From assembly GCA_963805925.1 (NCBI GenBank), contig CAWDWB010000007.1:62001-126000 (forward strand): a DNA stretch of 64,000 bases, given 5' to 3'. Every line of letters begins with the position of its first letter. Position 1 is the stretch's first letter. The translations under genes were made by a program, and so were the position numbers. The DNA comes from CAMPKL01 sp963805925. Lineage in GTDB: Bacteria > Acidobacteriota > Terriglobia > Bryobacterales > UBA6623. Below the pieces are notes generated by a model, which was given only the letters and a program-made list of their open reading frames with translations, made no database searches and had not been told where the DNA came from. Below, in pieces: positions 45,718 to 54,018 of this stretch.

Positions 45718-45881
45718 GCCGTCCTCCTTACCCGCATTCCGGCAGGCGTCAAGTTAGACGCCCACTGGCAGGGCTCGCGTTTCGTTTCCAATGGAGCGAT
45801 CTTGTAACGCCTTCTAGGGCTCTGCAAGAGGTCACTCTACTTAGCTCATCGACAGGGAAGACCTGTGTTCCTAACCCGTAC

Positions 45882-46118
45882 TCAGTTGATAGCGCAGGGG
45901 CCGGGTACGCCGCAAGAGCCGCACAGCGGTGCCGCGGACTCGCTGAAGCTGGCATTGGAGGCGCCGTCGCCGCTGGATTTGGCTGCAAATGTCGAGATGA
46001 GCCGCTCCACTTCAGCGCCGCCGCACTGAGGACAATCCGGTTCGGCCTGCTTACTGTTGAGTACGAGTTCCTCGAAGCGCTGAGAGCACTCTAGGCACTT
46101 GTATTCGAAGATTGGCAT
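45882..46118 (-). CDS. FmdB-family zinc-ribbon protein
   Basis: 78 aa. MPIFEYKCLECSQRFE followed by CPQCGG is the FmdB/CxxC-CxxC regulatory zinc ribbon; a further cysteine pair (CGSCGVPGPC) sits near the C-terminus. Family function is poorly known; some members have been linked to regulation of amidase or formamidase genes. Confidence 0.85.
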   Translation of the reverse strand: MPIFEYKCLECSQRFEELVLNSKQAEPDCPQCGGAEVERLISTFAAKSSGDGASNASFSESAAPLCGSCGVPGPCAIN

Positions 46119-46181
46119 GACCTGATTCTAGCCTTAGTCGGACGAGGCAGGGGGACTCTAGAAATGCGCTCGCGGGCCGAT

Positions 46182-46592
46182 ATGAGTACATCCGTGGCGT
46201 TTTCATCATCAGGACTGCAGATTGTCTCGGGAGGGATCGCGCCGCTCCAGCCGGCGAAGGCTCGTCTCATTCAGACGCTTGCCGGGTTGGTTCGGCGATT
46301 GCCGGACGACCGGGCGACTCTCTTGTTCGGACTCGTTGAGGAGTTCGAACGCGACGGCTACCTCGAGCGGATGCATGGCCACGAACCGCCAATCGTTAAG
46401 ATCTTCGCTGAGGTCGCTAGCGGCTGGGACAAGCAAGGTGCGTACGAGTTCGCCCGAGCTTGGGCGAGCACGCTGGTAGCGCGCGAGGACGGCTTCAGCT
46501 GGGATCGTGCGTCTCCCGAAGAAAAGAAGCGGCACCGGGCCCGAGTCATCGATGAGTTGGGCCGCCGAGGCGTCCTGCCGCCATCAGGCTAG
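46182..46592 (+). CDS. Small hypothetical protein
   Basis: 136 aa, not recognised. Likely start at ATG 46182 (MSTSVAFSS); an upstream in-frame ATG at 46164 is possible. Helical, charged, without signal or membrane segment. Convergent with the second aspartokinase, with a 4-bp overlap of their 3' ends. Confidence 0.5.
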   Translation: MSTSVAFSSSGLQIVSGGIAPLQPAKARLIQTLAGLVRRLPDDRATLLFGLVEEFERDGYLERMHGHEPPIVKIFAEVASGWDKQGAYEFARAWASTLVAREDGFSWDRASPEEKKRHRARVIDELGRRGVLPPSG

Positions 46593-48040
46593 CCGACTTG
46601 TTCGCGAGTCGTCTCGATTGGCCGGTAACCTGTGCTGCCCAAGTTGCATTCCTCATGGACCGCGCGAACGGCATCCTGCAGCCGGTCTTGTTTGACCACG
46701 ATGGCGATAGTGATTTCGCTCGACCCTTGAGCGATTGCGATGATGTTGATCTTGCGCGCCGAAATGGCGGTGAACAGCCGACCGGCGAGTCCGGCGGTGC
46801 CCTTCATCCCCTCGCCTACGCTGGCCAATAGGCCAACGCTGTGATCGATCTCAAACGGATGAACGTAGCCGTGGGCCAGCTCCAGAGCCAGCTCTTCACG
46901 CAGGCTTTCGACGACGTCTTCGACGTCTTCGGTACGAACGAGCATGCAGAAGTTTTGCCGAAAGCTCGAACGGGTCAGCAGCAGCACTTCGGCGCGCGCT
47001 CGCGCCGTGGCAGCGAGCGCGCGGGCCATGAGTTGGGCACCCGATTGAGTGAGGCTCACTGCCTCGATGGAGATCATCGTCACCTGCGCGAAGGAGGTGA
47101 TCGCCCCAACATTGTGTCCTTCGCTCTTGCGGTCGCTGATCAGCGTTCCTGGGGCCTGTGGGTTGAAGCTGTTCTTGATGCGGACCGGAATGCGGTGATC
47201 GACGAGCGGCTGGAGGGTACGTCCGTGGAGAACCTTGGCCCCGTTGTAGGCAAGCTCGGCGGCTTCGTTGTAGGTGACCGAGTCGAGAACTCGCGCGTCG
47301 GAGACGACCCGCGGGTCACCGGTGAGAATTCCGTCGACGTCGGTCCAGATCCACAGCTCGGAGGCTTCCAGCGCGGTGGCCACTATTGCAGCCGAGAAAT
47401 CGGAACCGCCCCGGCCTAGAGTCGTGCGCTCGCCGGACAGGGTGGACCCGTTGAAGCCAGTCACGATCGGAATGATGTGGGAGTCGAGAAGTGGTCCTAA
47501 GGTCGTCCTCGCGCGGTCGGCGGTCTCCATCATCAATGGTGATGCGGCGCCGAATTCATCGTCTGTTGCGATCACTCCGGCGGCGTCAACGTGAGCGGCT
47601 GCGATCCCGCGGGATTGCAGTAACTCGGCGATGAGTAGCGCGGATAACTGCTCGCCGACCGTGACGGCTTCGTCTACGGCGCGAACCGGCCGTTCGCGCA
47701 ATAGCAGCATGCCACGGGCGATGCGGGCGTAACCGCCCAGGATGACATTGATCTGATCGATGACCGTTTGCTGGCGATCTGCGGGGAGTAGTTCACACGC
47801 CGTCGCGATGTGCTTTTCGCTTAAGGTCTGGATTCCCGTTTCGACTGCCTGCTCGTCGCCCGCTTCGCCTCGCGCGAGCGTATTGAGCAGTAGATCGGTG
47901 ACTTTCGACATCGCCGAAACGACGACTACGGTCTGCCGCGTCGCCGCCATCTCCGCAGCGAGATCCGCCACGCCGTGCATCCTTTCCGACGAGCCGACGC
48001 TCGTCCCGCCAAACTTCATTACGAGCAGGGAGTCACCCAT
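46589..48040 (-). CDS. Aspartate kinase, second copy (ThrA/LysC-type with ACT pair)
   Basis: 483 aa. VMKFGGTSVGSSER, TTLGRGGSDFSAA and WTDVDGILTGDPRVV are the kinase motifs; the C-terminus carries a pair of ACT domains (about 330-480) with SVGEGMKGTAGLAGRLFTAIS and INIIAIAQGSSEITIAIVV, resembling the regulatory half of ThrA, but no homoserine dehydrogenase domain follows. I infer a threonine-responsive aspartokinase complementing the lysC in the DAP operon. ATG 48040 (AAGAGG 9 bp upstream) is preferred to a TTG at 48049. Confidence 0.93.
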   Translation of the reverse strand: MGDSLLVMKFGGTSVGSSERMHGVADLAAEMAATRQTVVVVSAMSKVTDLLLNTLARGEAGDEQAVETGIQTLSEKHIATACELLPADRQQTVIDQINVILGGYARIARGMLLLRERPVRAVDEAVTVGEQLSALLIAELLQSRGIAAAHVDAAGVIATDDEFGAASPLMMETADRARTTLGPLLDSHIIPIVTGFNGSTLSGERTTLGRGGSDFSAAIVATALEASELWIWTDVDGILTGDPRVVSDARVLDSVTYNEAAELAYNGAKVLHGRTLQPLVDHRIPVRIKNSFNPQAPGTLISDRKSEGHNVGAITSFAQVTMISIEAVSLTQSGAQLMARALAATARARAEVLLLTRSSFRQNFCMLVRTEDVEDVVESLREELALELAHGYVHPFEIDHSVGLLASVGEGMKGTAGLAGRLFTAISARKINIIAIAQGSSEITIAIVVKQDRLQDAVRAVHEECNLGSTGYRPIETTREQVG

Positions 48041-48076
48041 TCGTTTCAAACCTCTTCGCTGTGCTGAGTGAAATTA

Positions 48077-48105
48077 GGAGGCGATACGAAACAGGATCCG
48101 CCTCC
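48077..48105 (-). promoter_or_regulatory. Hairpin in the leader of the second aspartokinase
   Basis: GGAGGCG and CGCCTCC form a 7-bp stem around a 15-nt loop, 37 bp upstream of the aspartokinase start. The right-hand arm on the transcript could compete with the purine-rich ribosome site; a feedback role is speculative. Confidence 0.35.
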
Positions 48106-48296
48106 CAAAGCGTTGATTCCAGTATACTTCACAGCCAGGCGGCCGTCAGCTTGGCATCCGGCTGCAGGATGCCGGGCGGCGGCGTCTAAGTAATAACTCC
48201 AGTTAGGGCGGCCCGTGTTTCTTATGCACGGGAAAGGGATTCCGAGAGAAGCTATAGGCAGGTGAGTACGTTGGTTCATTCGTTTGGAGAGGTGAG

Positions 48297-50060
48297 TTGC
48301 GACGAACCCCGGCGGGTAGATTGATTCAGGGTCCAAGCGCTGCGCTGAGCAGGATGCTGGTGGGCCCGACTTTGGCCTTTGATCTGATCAGCTTCCTGCG
48401 CTCTTCTTGGCAGATTTGGCTCGCCTTGGCCATCGTTGCCGCGGCTGCGGTCGTGATGCGTCAGCGCTCCTCGAATCGACGTGAACGGCAGCGCAGGCAG
48501 CTGGAGACGGCACACGCCGCCGCGGCTCAGTCCTTAGGCGCGGTGGACCGCGAGTCGGCCTTGCAGCCGATCGCCGCCGCCTTGCCAAGTCTGCTGGATG
48601 CCACTAACGCGCAGGTTCTGTTGGTCGATTCAGGCGAACAGCAGATGGTCTACGTCGCCGGGGCCAAAGGGCGTCCTCGGGGCGCACTTTCGATGAGCAC
48701 CATTTCGGGGCCGGTTACGTGTTTTCGAGCGAAGGAAACGACTGAGGTGGCCGACGCGGAGAACTGCCCGTTCATCTCCAAGGAGTGGGTCGCTAAGCGG
48801 CGGCTGAAATCCGCGCTGTATGTGCCGATTCTCTCCGGCGGCGCCTGCATCGGAGTGATTGAAATTGAGGATCGAACCCACAAGCGCGGTTTCGACGAGG
48901 AGCAACTGGCGGTGGCTGAGCACCTAGCCCGCATCGCCGAGTTGAGTTTGCGGTTGTGCGATCAGCGCAGCATGACCGAACAACTCCACCGTAGCGAAAA
49001 GCTTGCTTCTGTGAGTGAATTGGCGAATGCCATGGCATCGGAGTTGAGTGAACCGTTTGCCGAAGCGCAACGGCTACTCTCGGCGGGAGGATCACTCGGC
49101 TTGCGGGAAGCCGCCGAGCAGGTGAGCCGAGCCGAAGAAGCGTTGCAGCGCCTGGTACGTTTCGCGAACCCGAACTCCGCCGAGGTGACCACCGTCGATT
49201 TGAACGCGTTGGTCAGAAAGGTCTCGGGCGAACACAGAAAAGCCGACGACGGACGTGGCGTCGTCAAACTCAGCCTCAATGAAAGAGCGCCGCAAGTGAC
49301 TGCGGATCCCGCGCATCTGGAGCAGGTTTTTCAAATCCTCTTGCGGCACGCTCGACATTTCGTCAAACGCCTCGAGGGCCACTCCCTACAGGTCCACACG
49401 TCCATTCGGGATACGATGGTGGTTGTCTCGATTGCACCCCTTGCCTCGGCGGAGCATCCGATGCGCAAGAGCCTGGCGCAGGTACCGGACGCTGGCATGA
49501 ACGCCACGCTGGGATTCACGATCTGCCAGGCACTGGTGGAAAGAGCCGGCGGCTCTCTTCAGATGGACCCAGCGTCGAGCCTTGGTTTCCGCATCGACCT
49601 GGAGTATCCGTTGGCCAGAACGGCAAGCCCGGAGACCGCGGAGGAGGGTGTTGGCTTGCATCGGACGCCCGGCGGCATTCGCTCCGGACCAGTGACGGCG
49701 CTTGTCGTCGAGCCGAACGAAAGCATACGCAAGCTGATTGTTCAACAACTGGCCGAGCAGAGCGTCCGCGCCATACCGGTTGTCAGCGTGGAAGAAGCCA
49801 AATCGATTTGCCAACGAATCCGGTTTGACTGGGTGTTCTGTGAACTCAGTCTGCCGAAGGGCAGCGGTATCGAACTTTATGAAGCGGTTCGCAATGGGAT
49901 AGCGACATTCGTTTTTATTGCGGACGACGCCGCCTGCGCGGCCAATTCGGACGCGTTCCAGGCTGCTGACAAGGCGGTACTGCGGAAGCCCGTCCAAGAA
50001 GAGGCCGTCGAAGCGCTGATCGACGAGTTGCAGGGCGGCGCGGTACTGCAGCGTGGCTAA
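48297..50060 (+). CDS. Membrane-anchored GAF protein with degenerate histidine kinase and receiver domains
   Basis: 587 aa. One transmembrane helix (about 38-53), a GAF domain (about 85-220), then a HisKA-like region ending MASELSEPF in which the phosphorylated His is Ser248. The HATPase N box (LEQVFQILLRHARHF, 341-355) lacks both Asn, and DNGxG is absent; only the late GFTICQALVERAGG segment survives. The receiver domain has Glu472-Pro473 where an Asp-Asp pair is expected, Glu516 (FCELSLPKG) where the phosphoacceptor Asp is expected, and conserved Lys564. TTG start chosen for the GGAGAGG box just upstream. The frame is uninterrupted, so the protein is probably functional but not as a kinase. 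Confidence 0.85.
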   Translation: MRRTPAGRLIQGPSAALSRMLVGPTLAFDLISFLRSSWQIWLALAIVAAAAVVMRQRSSNRRERQRRQLETAHAAAAQSLGAVDRESALQPIAAALPSLLDATNAQVLLVDSGEQQMVYVAGAKGRPRGALSMSTISGPVTCFRAKETTEVADAENCPFISKEWVAKRRLKSALYVPILSGGACIGVIEIEDRTHKRGFDEEQLAVAEHLARIAELSLRLCDQRSMTEQLHRSEKLASVSELANAMASELSEPFAEAQRLLSAGGSLGLREAAEQVSRAEEALQRLVRFANPNSAEVTTVDLNALVRKVSGEHRKADDGRGVVKLSLNERAPQVTADPAHLEQVFQILLRHARHFVKRLEGHSLQVHTSIRDTMVVVSIAPLASAEHPMRKSLAQVPDAGMNATLGFTICQALVERAGGSLQMDPASSLGFRIDLEYPLARTASPETAEEGVGLHRTPGGIRSGPVTALVVEPNESIRKLIVQQLAEQSVRAIPVVSVEEAKSICQRIRFDWVFCELSLPKGSGIELYEAVRNGIATFVFIADDAACAANSDAFQAADKAVLRKPVQEEAVEALIDELQGGAVLQRG

Positions 50061-50361
50061 GGCCAGCCTGACGGATGAACGTGTTTGGGCGGCGGTGCGG
50101 CGCATCACTCGCGGGCAAGTAGCGACCTACGGGGAGATCGGCGCGACGGCTGGATGTACGGCGCGTCAAGTCGGCACGGCATTGCGTCGCGCGGGATCCG
50201 AGCGCCGACTGCCCTGGCACCGAGTCGTAGCTGCACAGGGGCGAATCGCCTTGCCGGGCTCGGCTGGCCTTGAGCAGCGGTTGCGGTTGGAGCAGGAAGG
50301 CGTACCCTTTCGAGGTAAGCGAGTCTGGCTCGAGAAATCGAGATCCGCGGAGCGGTCTTGA
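50053..50361 (+). CDS. Alkyltransferase-like (ATL) DNA-lesion-binding protein
   Basis: 102 aa, MGMT C-terminal domain family. The active-site PCHR motif reads P-W55-HR, so the alkyl-accepting Cys is Trp, the hallmark of ATL proteins, which bind O6-alkylguanine and flag it for nucleotide excision repair. The GQVATYGEIG segment and an ARQVG Arg that flips the base are retained. GTG start at 50053 lies 8 bp inside the end of the degenerate-sensor gene, so the two are probably co-translated. Confidence 0.9.
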   Translation: MAKASLTDERVWAAVRRITRGQVATYGEIGATAGCTARQVGTALRRAGSERRLPWHRVVAAQGRIALPGSAGLEQRLRLEQEGVPFRGKRVWLEKSRSAERS

Positions 50362-50393
50362 TAGACTCGAAATTTCGTAGGTTCCATTACCGA

Positions 50394-52436
50394 ATGAGTA
50401 ACTCAGCAACTAATCCTCTACTCGAAGTTCGCTTTGAAATTCCTTTTGATCAAATTGAAGCGACGCACGTCGAGCCGGCGGCAAAGCAACTGATTGCCGA
50501 GGCGCAGGCGCTGATTGACACCATCGCGCAGGATGCCGGACCCAGGACGTTCGAGAACACGTTGCTCGCTCTCGAATCGTCGACCGAGAAGCTTGGCTTC
50601 GCCACGGGCGTCGTCGGTCATTTGGAGTCGGTCAAGACCACGCCTGAATTGCGGGCGGCGTATAACGCCGTTCGCCCTGAACTGAGCGCGTTCTATTCCG
50701 CGATATCGCTGAACGAAAAACTGTGGCAGCAACTCAAGTGCTACGCGGAGACCGACGAAGCAAAGGCTTTGACCGGCTTGCGAGCCCGGTTCCTGCGGAA
50801 GACGCTAGAAGACTTTCGCCGGTCCGGCGCAGACCTGCCGGCCGAAGGCAAAAAGCGTCTGGCTGAGTTAGACGTTGAACTGGCTTTGACGACGCAGAAG
50901 TTTTCCGAACACGTCCTCGACGCAACCAACGCATTCGAGTTGTTGATCGATGATGAATCGAAGCTAGCCGGGTTGCCCCAGAGCGCGAAGGATGCCGCCC
51001 GTGAAAGCGCCGTCAAGAAGGCCAAGAAAGGCTGGCGATTTACGCTGCAGGGACCGAGCTACCTGGCGGTTATGACCTATCTCGACGATCCCGGCATTCG
51101 GGAACAAGTTTGGCGCGCTTACAATACGCGTGCGTCGAGCGGCGAGTTCGACAATACCGCTCTGCTGGCGAGGATCTTGAAACTGAGGGCGGAGAAGGCC
51201 GTGCTGTTGGGCCACAAGGACTTTGCGGACCTCGTATTAGAAGACCGCATGGCCAAGGGAGGAGCGCGCGCAAAGGAATTCATCCAGCAGTTGGCGGAGA
51301 GAACGCGCGCACCGTTTTTGGCTGAGAACGAAGCGCTTGAAGGGTTTCGTCGATCGATTGAGGGACGTGATTCGGGCTCGATGCAGCCGTGGGATGTTGG
51401 CTACTACGCGGAGAAGTTACGTCAGCGAGAGTACGACTTCGACGAAGAACAGTTGCGGCCGTACTTCCCTTATGAACGCGTGAAGCAAGGTCTGTTTGAA
51501 CTCGTGCAGCGGTTATATGGAGTCGAAGTCCGCCTAGAGCAGGGCGTGCCGGTCTGGCGTGACGACGTCCAATACTATTCGCTCTACGACTTCGACGGAA
51601 CAAAGCTCGGCGCTTTCTACACGGACTATTTCCCCGACGAGCAGAAGCGCGGCGGGGCCTGGATGGATTCGTTTCTAACCGGGTCGAAGACGGAGCATGG
51701 CTGGGAGCCGCATTTGGGGTTGATGTGCGGTAATTTGAATCCACCCGTAGGCAACAAGCCCGCGTTGCTCACGCACCGCGACGTGGAGACGTTGTTCCAT
51801 GAGTTCGGTCATCTGTTGCACCACCTTCTGACGCGAGTGGAGATTCGTAGCCTGGCCGGCACCCACGTCGCCTGGGACTTTGTCGAACTGCCCTCGCAGA
51901 TCATGGAGAACTGGTGTTGGGAGAGAGAGGCTCTGGACCTGTTCGCTCAACACTATGAGACCGGCGAACAGATCCCCGACGAACTTTTCCAGAAGATGAA
52001 GCGAGCGCGGACGTTCCGGGCGGCAAATCATCAGATGCGGCAGCTAGGGCTGGCGTCGCTCGACCTAGCTCTGCATATCGACTACGACCCGGAACGCGAC
52101 GGCGACGTGATGGCCTACGCGCGGAATATATTGGGCCAGTTCGCAGCTGCTCCGCTGCCTGAGAATTACGCAATGGCCGCCGCCTTCACCCATCTATTTT
52201 CCGATCCGGTCGGCTACGGCGCGGGGTATTACTCGTACAAGTGGTCGGAAGTGTTGGATGCGGATGCGTTTACGCGATTCGCCGCGGAAGGCATCTTCAA
52301 CCCGCAGACCGGCGCCTCGTTCCGAGAGAATATTCTGTCGAAGGGCGACAGCGAGGAGCCGGAAGCGCTCTTCCAGGCATTTATGGGGCGCGAACCCAGC
52401 CCAGAGGCGTTGATGGCCCGATTGGGATTGGTCTAG
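50394..52436 (+). CDS. M3-family oligopeptidase (oligopeptidase A-like)
   Basis: 680 aa zinc peptidase. The zinc motif is LFHEFGHLLHHLL, followed by VELPSQIMENW; the N-terminal helical M3 domain and the C-terminal GYGAGYYSYKWSEVLDADAFTRF block are typical of OpdA/PrlC. It degrades short peptides in the cytoplasm. ATG 50394 chosen over TTG 50358, which overlaps the ATL gene, though a weak start context leaves both open. Confidence 0.94.
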   Translation: MSNSATNPLLEVRFEIPFDQIEATHVEPAAKQLIAEAQALIDTIAQDAGPRTFENTLLALESSTEKLGFATGVVGHLESVKTTPELRAAYNAVRPELSAFYSAISLNEKLWQQLKCYAETDEAKALTGLRARFLRKTLEDFRRSGADLPAEGKKRLAELDVELALTTQKFSEHVLDATNAFELLIDDESKLAGLPQSAKDAARESAVKKAKKGWRFTLQGPSYLAVMTYLDDPGIREQVWRAYNTRASSGEFDNTALLARILKLRAEKAVLLGHKDFADLVLEDRMAKGGARAKEFIQQLAERTRAPFLAENEALEGFRRSIEGRDSGSMQPWDVGYYAEKLRQREYDFDEEQLRPYFPYERVKQGLFELVQRLYGVEVRLEQGVPVWRDDVQYYSLYDFDGTKLGAFYTDYFPDEQKRGGAWMDSFLTGSKTEHGWEPHLGLMCGNLNPPVGNKPALLTHRDVETLFHEFGHLLHHLLTRVEIRSLAGTHVAWDFVELPSQIMENWCWEREALDLFAQHYETGEQIPDELFQKMKRARTFRAANHQMRQLGLASLDLALHIDYDPERDGDVMAYARNILGQFAAAPLPENYAMAAAFTHLFSDPVGYGAGYYSYKWSEVLDADAFTRFAAEGIFNPQTGASFRENILSKGDSEEPEALFQAFMGREPSPEALMARLGLV

Positions 52437-52451
52437 GTAGTTGGAAAAGCA

Positions 52452-52487
52452 AGACGCCGCGACCGGGGGAGACTGGTCGCGGCGTCT
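52452..52487 (+). terminator. Terminator after the M3 oligopeptidase gene
   Basis: A 13-bp perfect stem (AGACGCCGCGACC / GGTCGCGGCGTCT) with a 10-nt loop starts 16 bp after the stop codon. No long T-run follows, but stem strength and position support termination. Confidence 0.75.
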
Positions 52488-52668
52488 GTGCATCTATCGA
52501 GGAGTGCTTAAGCGAGACCCTTTGGAAGAAGACGTTGCCGAGTCTAGGTTTCTAGGTCACGCTCTTGCGAATCAGTCTTGAACTGAGATGAGTCTATCAG
52601 TGCTCCAGTGCCTTGAGAACTCGGAGACCTCCCGGTTTTCGCCAGGAAATTTCGCGGTTCGAGCGGTC

Positions 52669-53319
52669 CTAGCGCTTCCGGCGAAGAGTCGCGAGTCCGC
52701 CGAGGCCTAAGCCGAACAGAATGTAGGCGGAGGGCTCGGGTACGGTCGGAGTAGGAGGCGCCGAACCGGTCTCAAGCTGGAGATGCCAGTTGTTGAGAGT
52801 GCCGGTGTTGCTGCTCCGAAGGTCGTGGACAGTGAGCGTCCAAGTGCCAAGGGCTTCAGATCCGGCGAATTCGGTATCGAGGAATACTTGGGTTCCCGTA
52901 GTAGTCGATGCAAGGTAGGCTCCTGGCGTCACCCCTGAGTTCGTGCCGGCGGCCGCAGCCGCAGCAGCCCAAAAGTCTCCGCTGTAGGTTCCGCCTGTAT
53001 TCGCATCGCTGAACGAGTATTCGCCCGAGTAGTTTCTGTTATATGTGTCTCCGCCGAGCCGGTAGACCAGGTCACGGGTGACGTCGCCGGCCGCGTTGGT
53101 CAGCGTAATCTGCAGGTCGCCCACTTGGGTGTGCGCGAGGTCGAACCGCACCGAAACGCCGGTCACGGTGCCGGAAGTGCCGATGACGATGTCGAACGTC
53201 ACTGTTGAAAGGTCGGTGATGGCTCCTCCCACGAGGTTGTCGCCCGTGATCGTCGCAGCCGAAGCAGTTCCTGTTAGGATGAGCGCCGCCAGCATCGCCA
53301 GTTTTGTTAGTTTTCTCAA
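52669..53319 (-). CDS. Secreted PEP-CTERM protein with P-domain-like fold
   Basis: 216 aa. Signal peptide (LTKLAMLAALILTGTASA), then a beta-sandwich domain with SVRFDLAHTQVGDLQITLTN and GTWTLTVHDLRSSNTGTLNNW, matching the proprotein-convertase P domain. The C-terminus VPEPSAYILFGLGLGGLATLRRKR is a PEP-CTERM sorting signal, so processing by an exosortase encoded elsewhere is expected. A strong GAGAGGGGAA box precedes the TTG at 53319, which I prefer over the upstream codon at 53358. Confidence 0.85.
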   Translation of the reverse strand: MRKLTKLAMLAALILTGTASAATITGDNLVGGAITDLSTVTFDIVIGTSGTVTGVSVRFDLAHTQVGDLQITLTNAAGDVTRDLVYRLGGDTYNRNYSGEYSFSDANTGGTYSGDFWAAAAAAAGTNSGVTPGAYLASTTTGTQVFLDTEFAGSEALGTWTLTVHDLRSSNTGTLNNWHLQLETGSAPPTPTVPEPSAYILFGLGLGGLATLRRKR

Positions 53320-53451
53320 CTCGATATTCCCCTCTCGCGAACGGAATAGACCGTTCACAACACAAAACTATCCCCCTAGGAGGTGTCCGCAACATAGGGA
53401 GAATCGCGGACCAAGGGAGGTAAATCGCCTAGCTGCCCCTAGTACCCGCGG

Positions 53452-54018
53452 GTGTTGCCGCTAAACTTCAGTTTGGGACGCTACTTCTTGGCGCTAGCGC
53501 TTGCGGTTGTCTGGGCGGTCGGGTGTGCGCCCGGCCCCGAGCCCGAGGCTGTTGTCGTGAAAACCCGCGTCCTGCCGGATACGCCAGGCAGCGCGGTGCG
53601 TGGACGAGAGATATTCTTCCGCAAAGGGTCGCCGAAGTGCTTTATTTGCCATGCGATAGGGGATGAAAAAGACAAGGCCGGCCCGAATCTGCTAGACATC
53701 GGCGCGCGCTACGACCGAGACGACCTGCTCGATGCTCTGGTGAATCCCTCCCGCAAGATCGCCGATGGATTTGGGGTTCAGGTGATTGAGACGAAGTCAC
53801 TCGGGCTGGTCATCGGGGTGGTCGCCAGAGAGACCCCTAGCTTGTTGGTCCGCAACGAACTAGGGGACGAGATTGAGGTGCCGCTCGATCAGGTGCAGTC
53901 GCGGCGTGAGTCAGAGCGTTCAATGATGCCCGACGATCTGACGGATTCGCTGAGCGATCAGGAGATGCTGGACCTGCTGGCGTTTCTCGAATCGTTGAAG
54001 GATAAGCCTGCTAGGTGA
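53452..54018 (+). CDS. Heme-binding lipoprotein, TIGR02603-type cytochrome c
   Basis: 188 aa. Lipoprotein signal with Cys25 (VVWAVGCAP), one heme site CFICH with AGPNLLDIGARYDRDDLLDALVNPSRKIADGFGVQVI following, and the SMMPDDLTDSLSDQEMLDLLAFLESL ending that defines the Pirellula/Verrucomicrobium-type heme domain. Usually found at the end of large PVC-type dehydrogenases; here it is a stand-alone lipoprotein. Ends 8 bp inside the 3' end of garD (convergent). Confidence 0.87.
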   Translation: MLPLNFSLGRYFLALALAVVWAVGCAPGPEPEAVVVKTRVLPDTPGSAVRGREIFFRKGSPKCFICHAIGDEKDKAGPNLLDIGARYDRDDLLDALVNPSRKIADGFGVQVIETKSLGLVIGVVARETPSLLVRNELGDEIEVPLDQVQSRRESERSMMPDDLTDSLSDQEMLDLLAFLESLKDKPAR

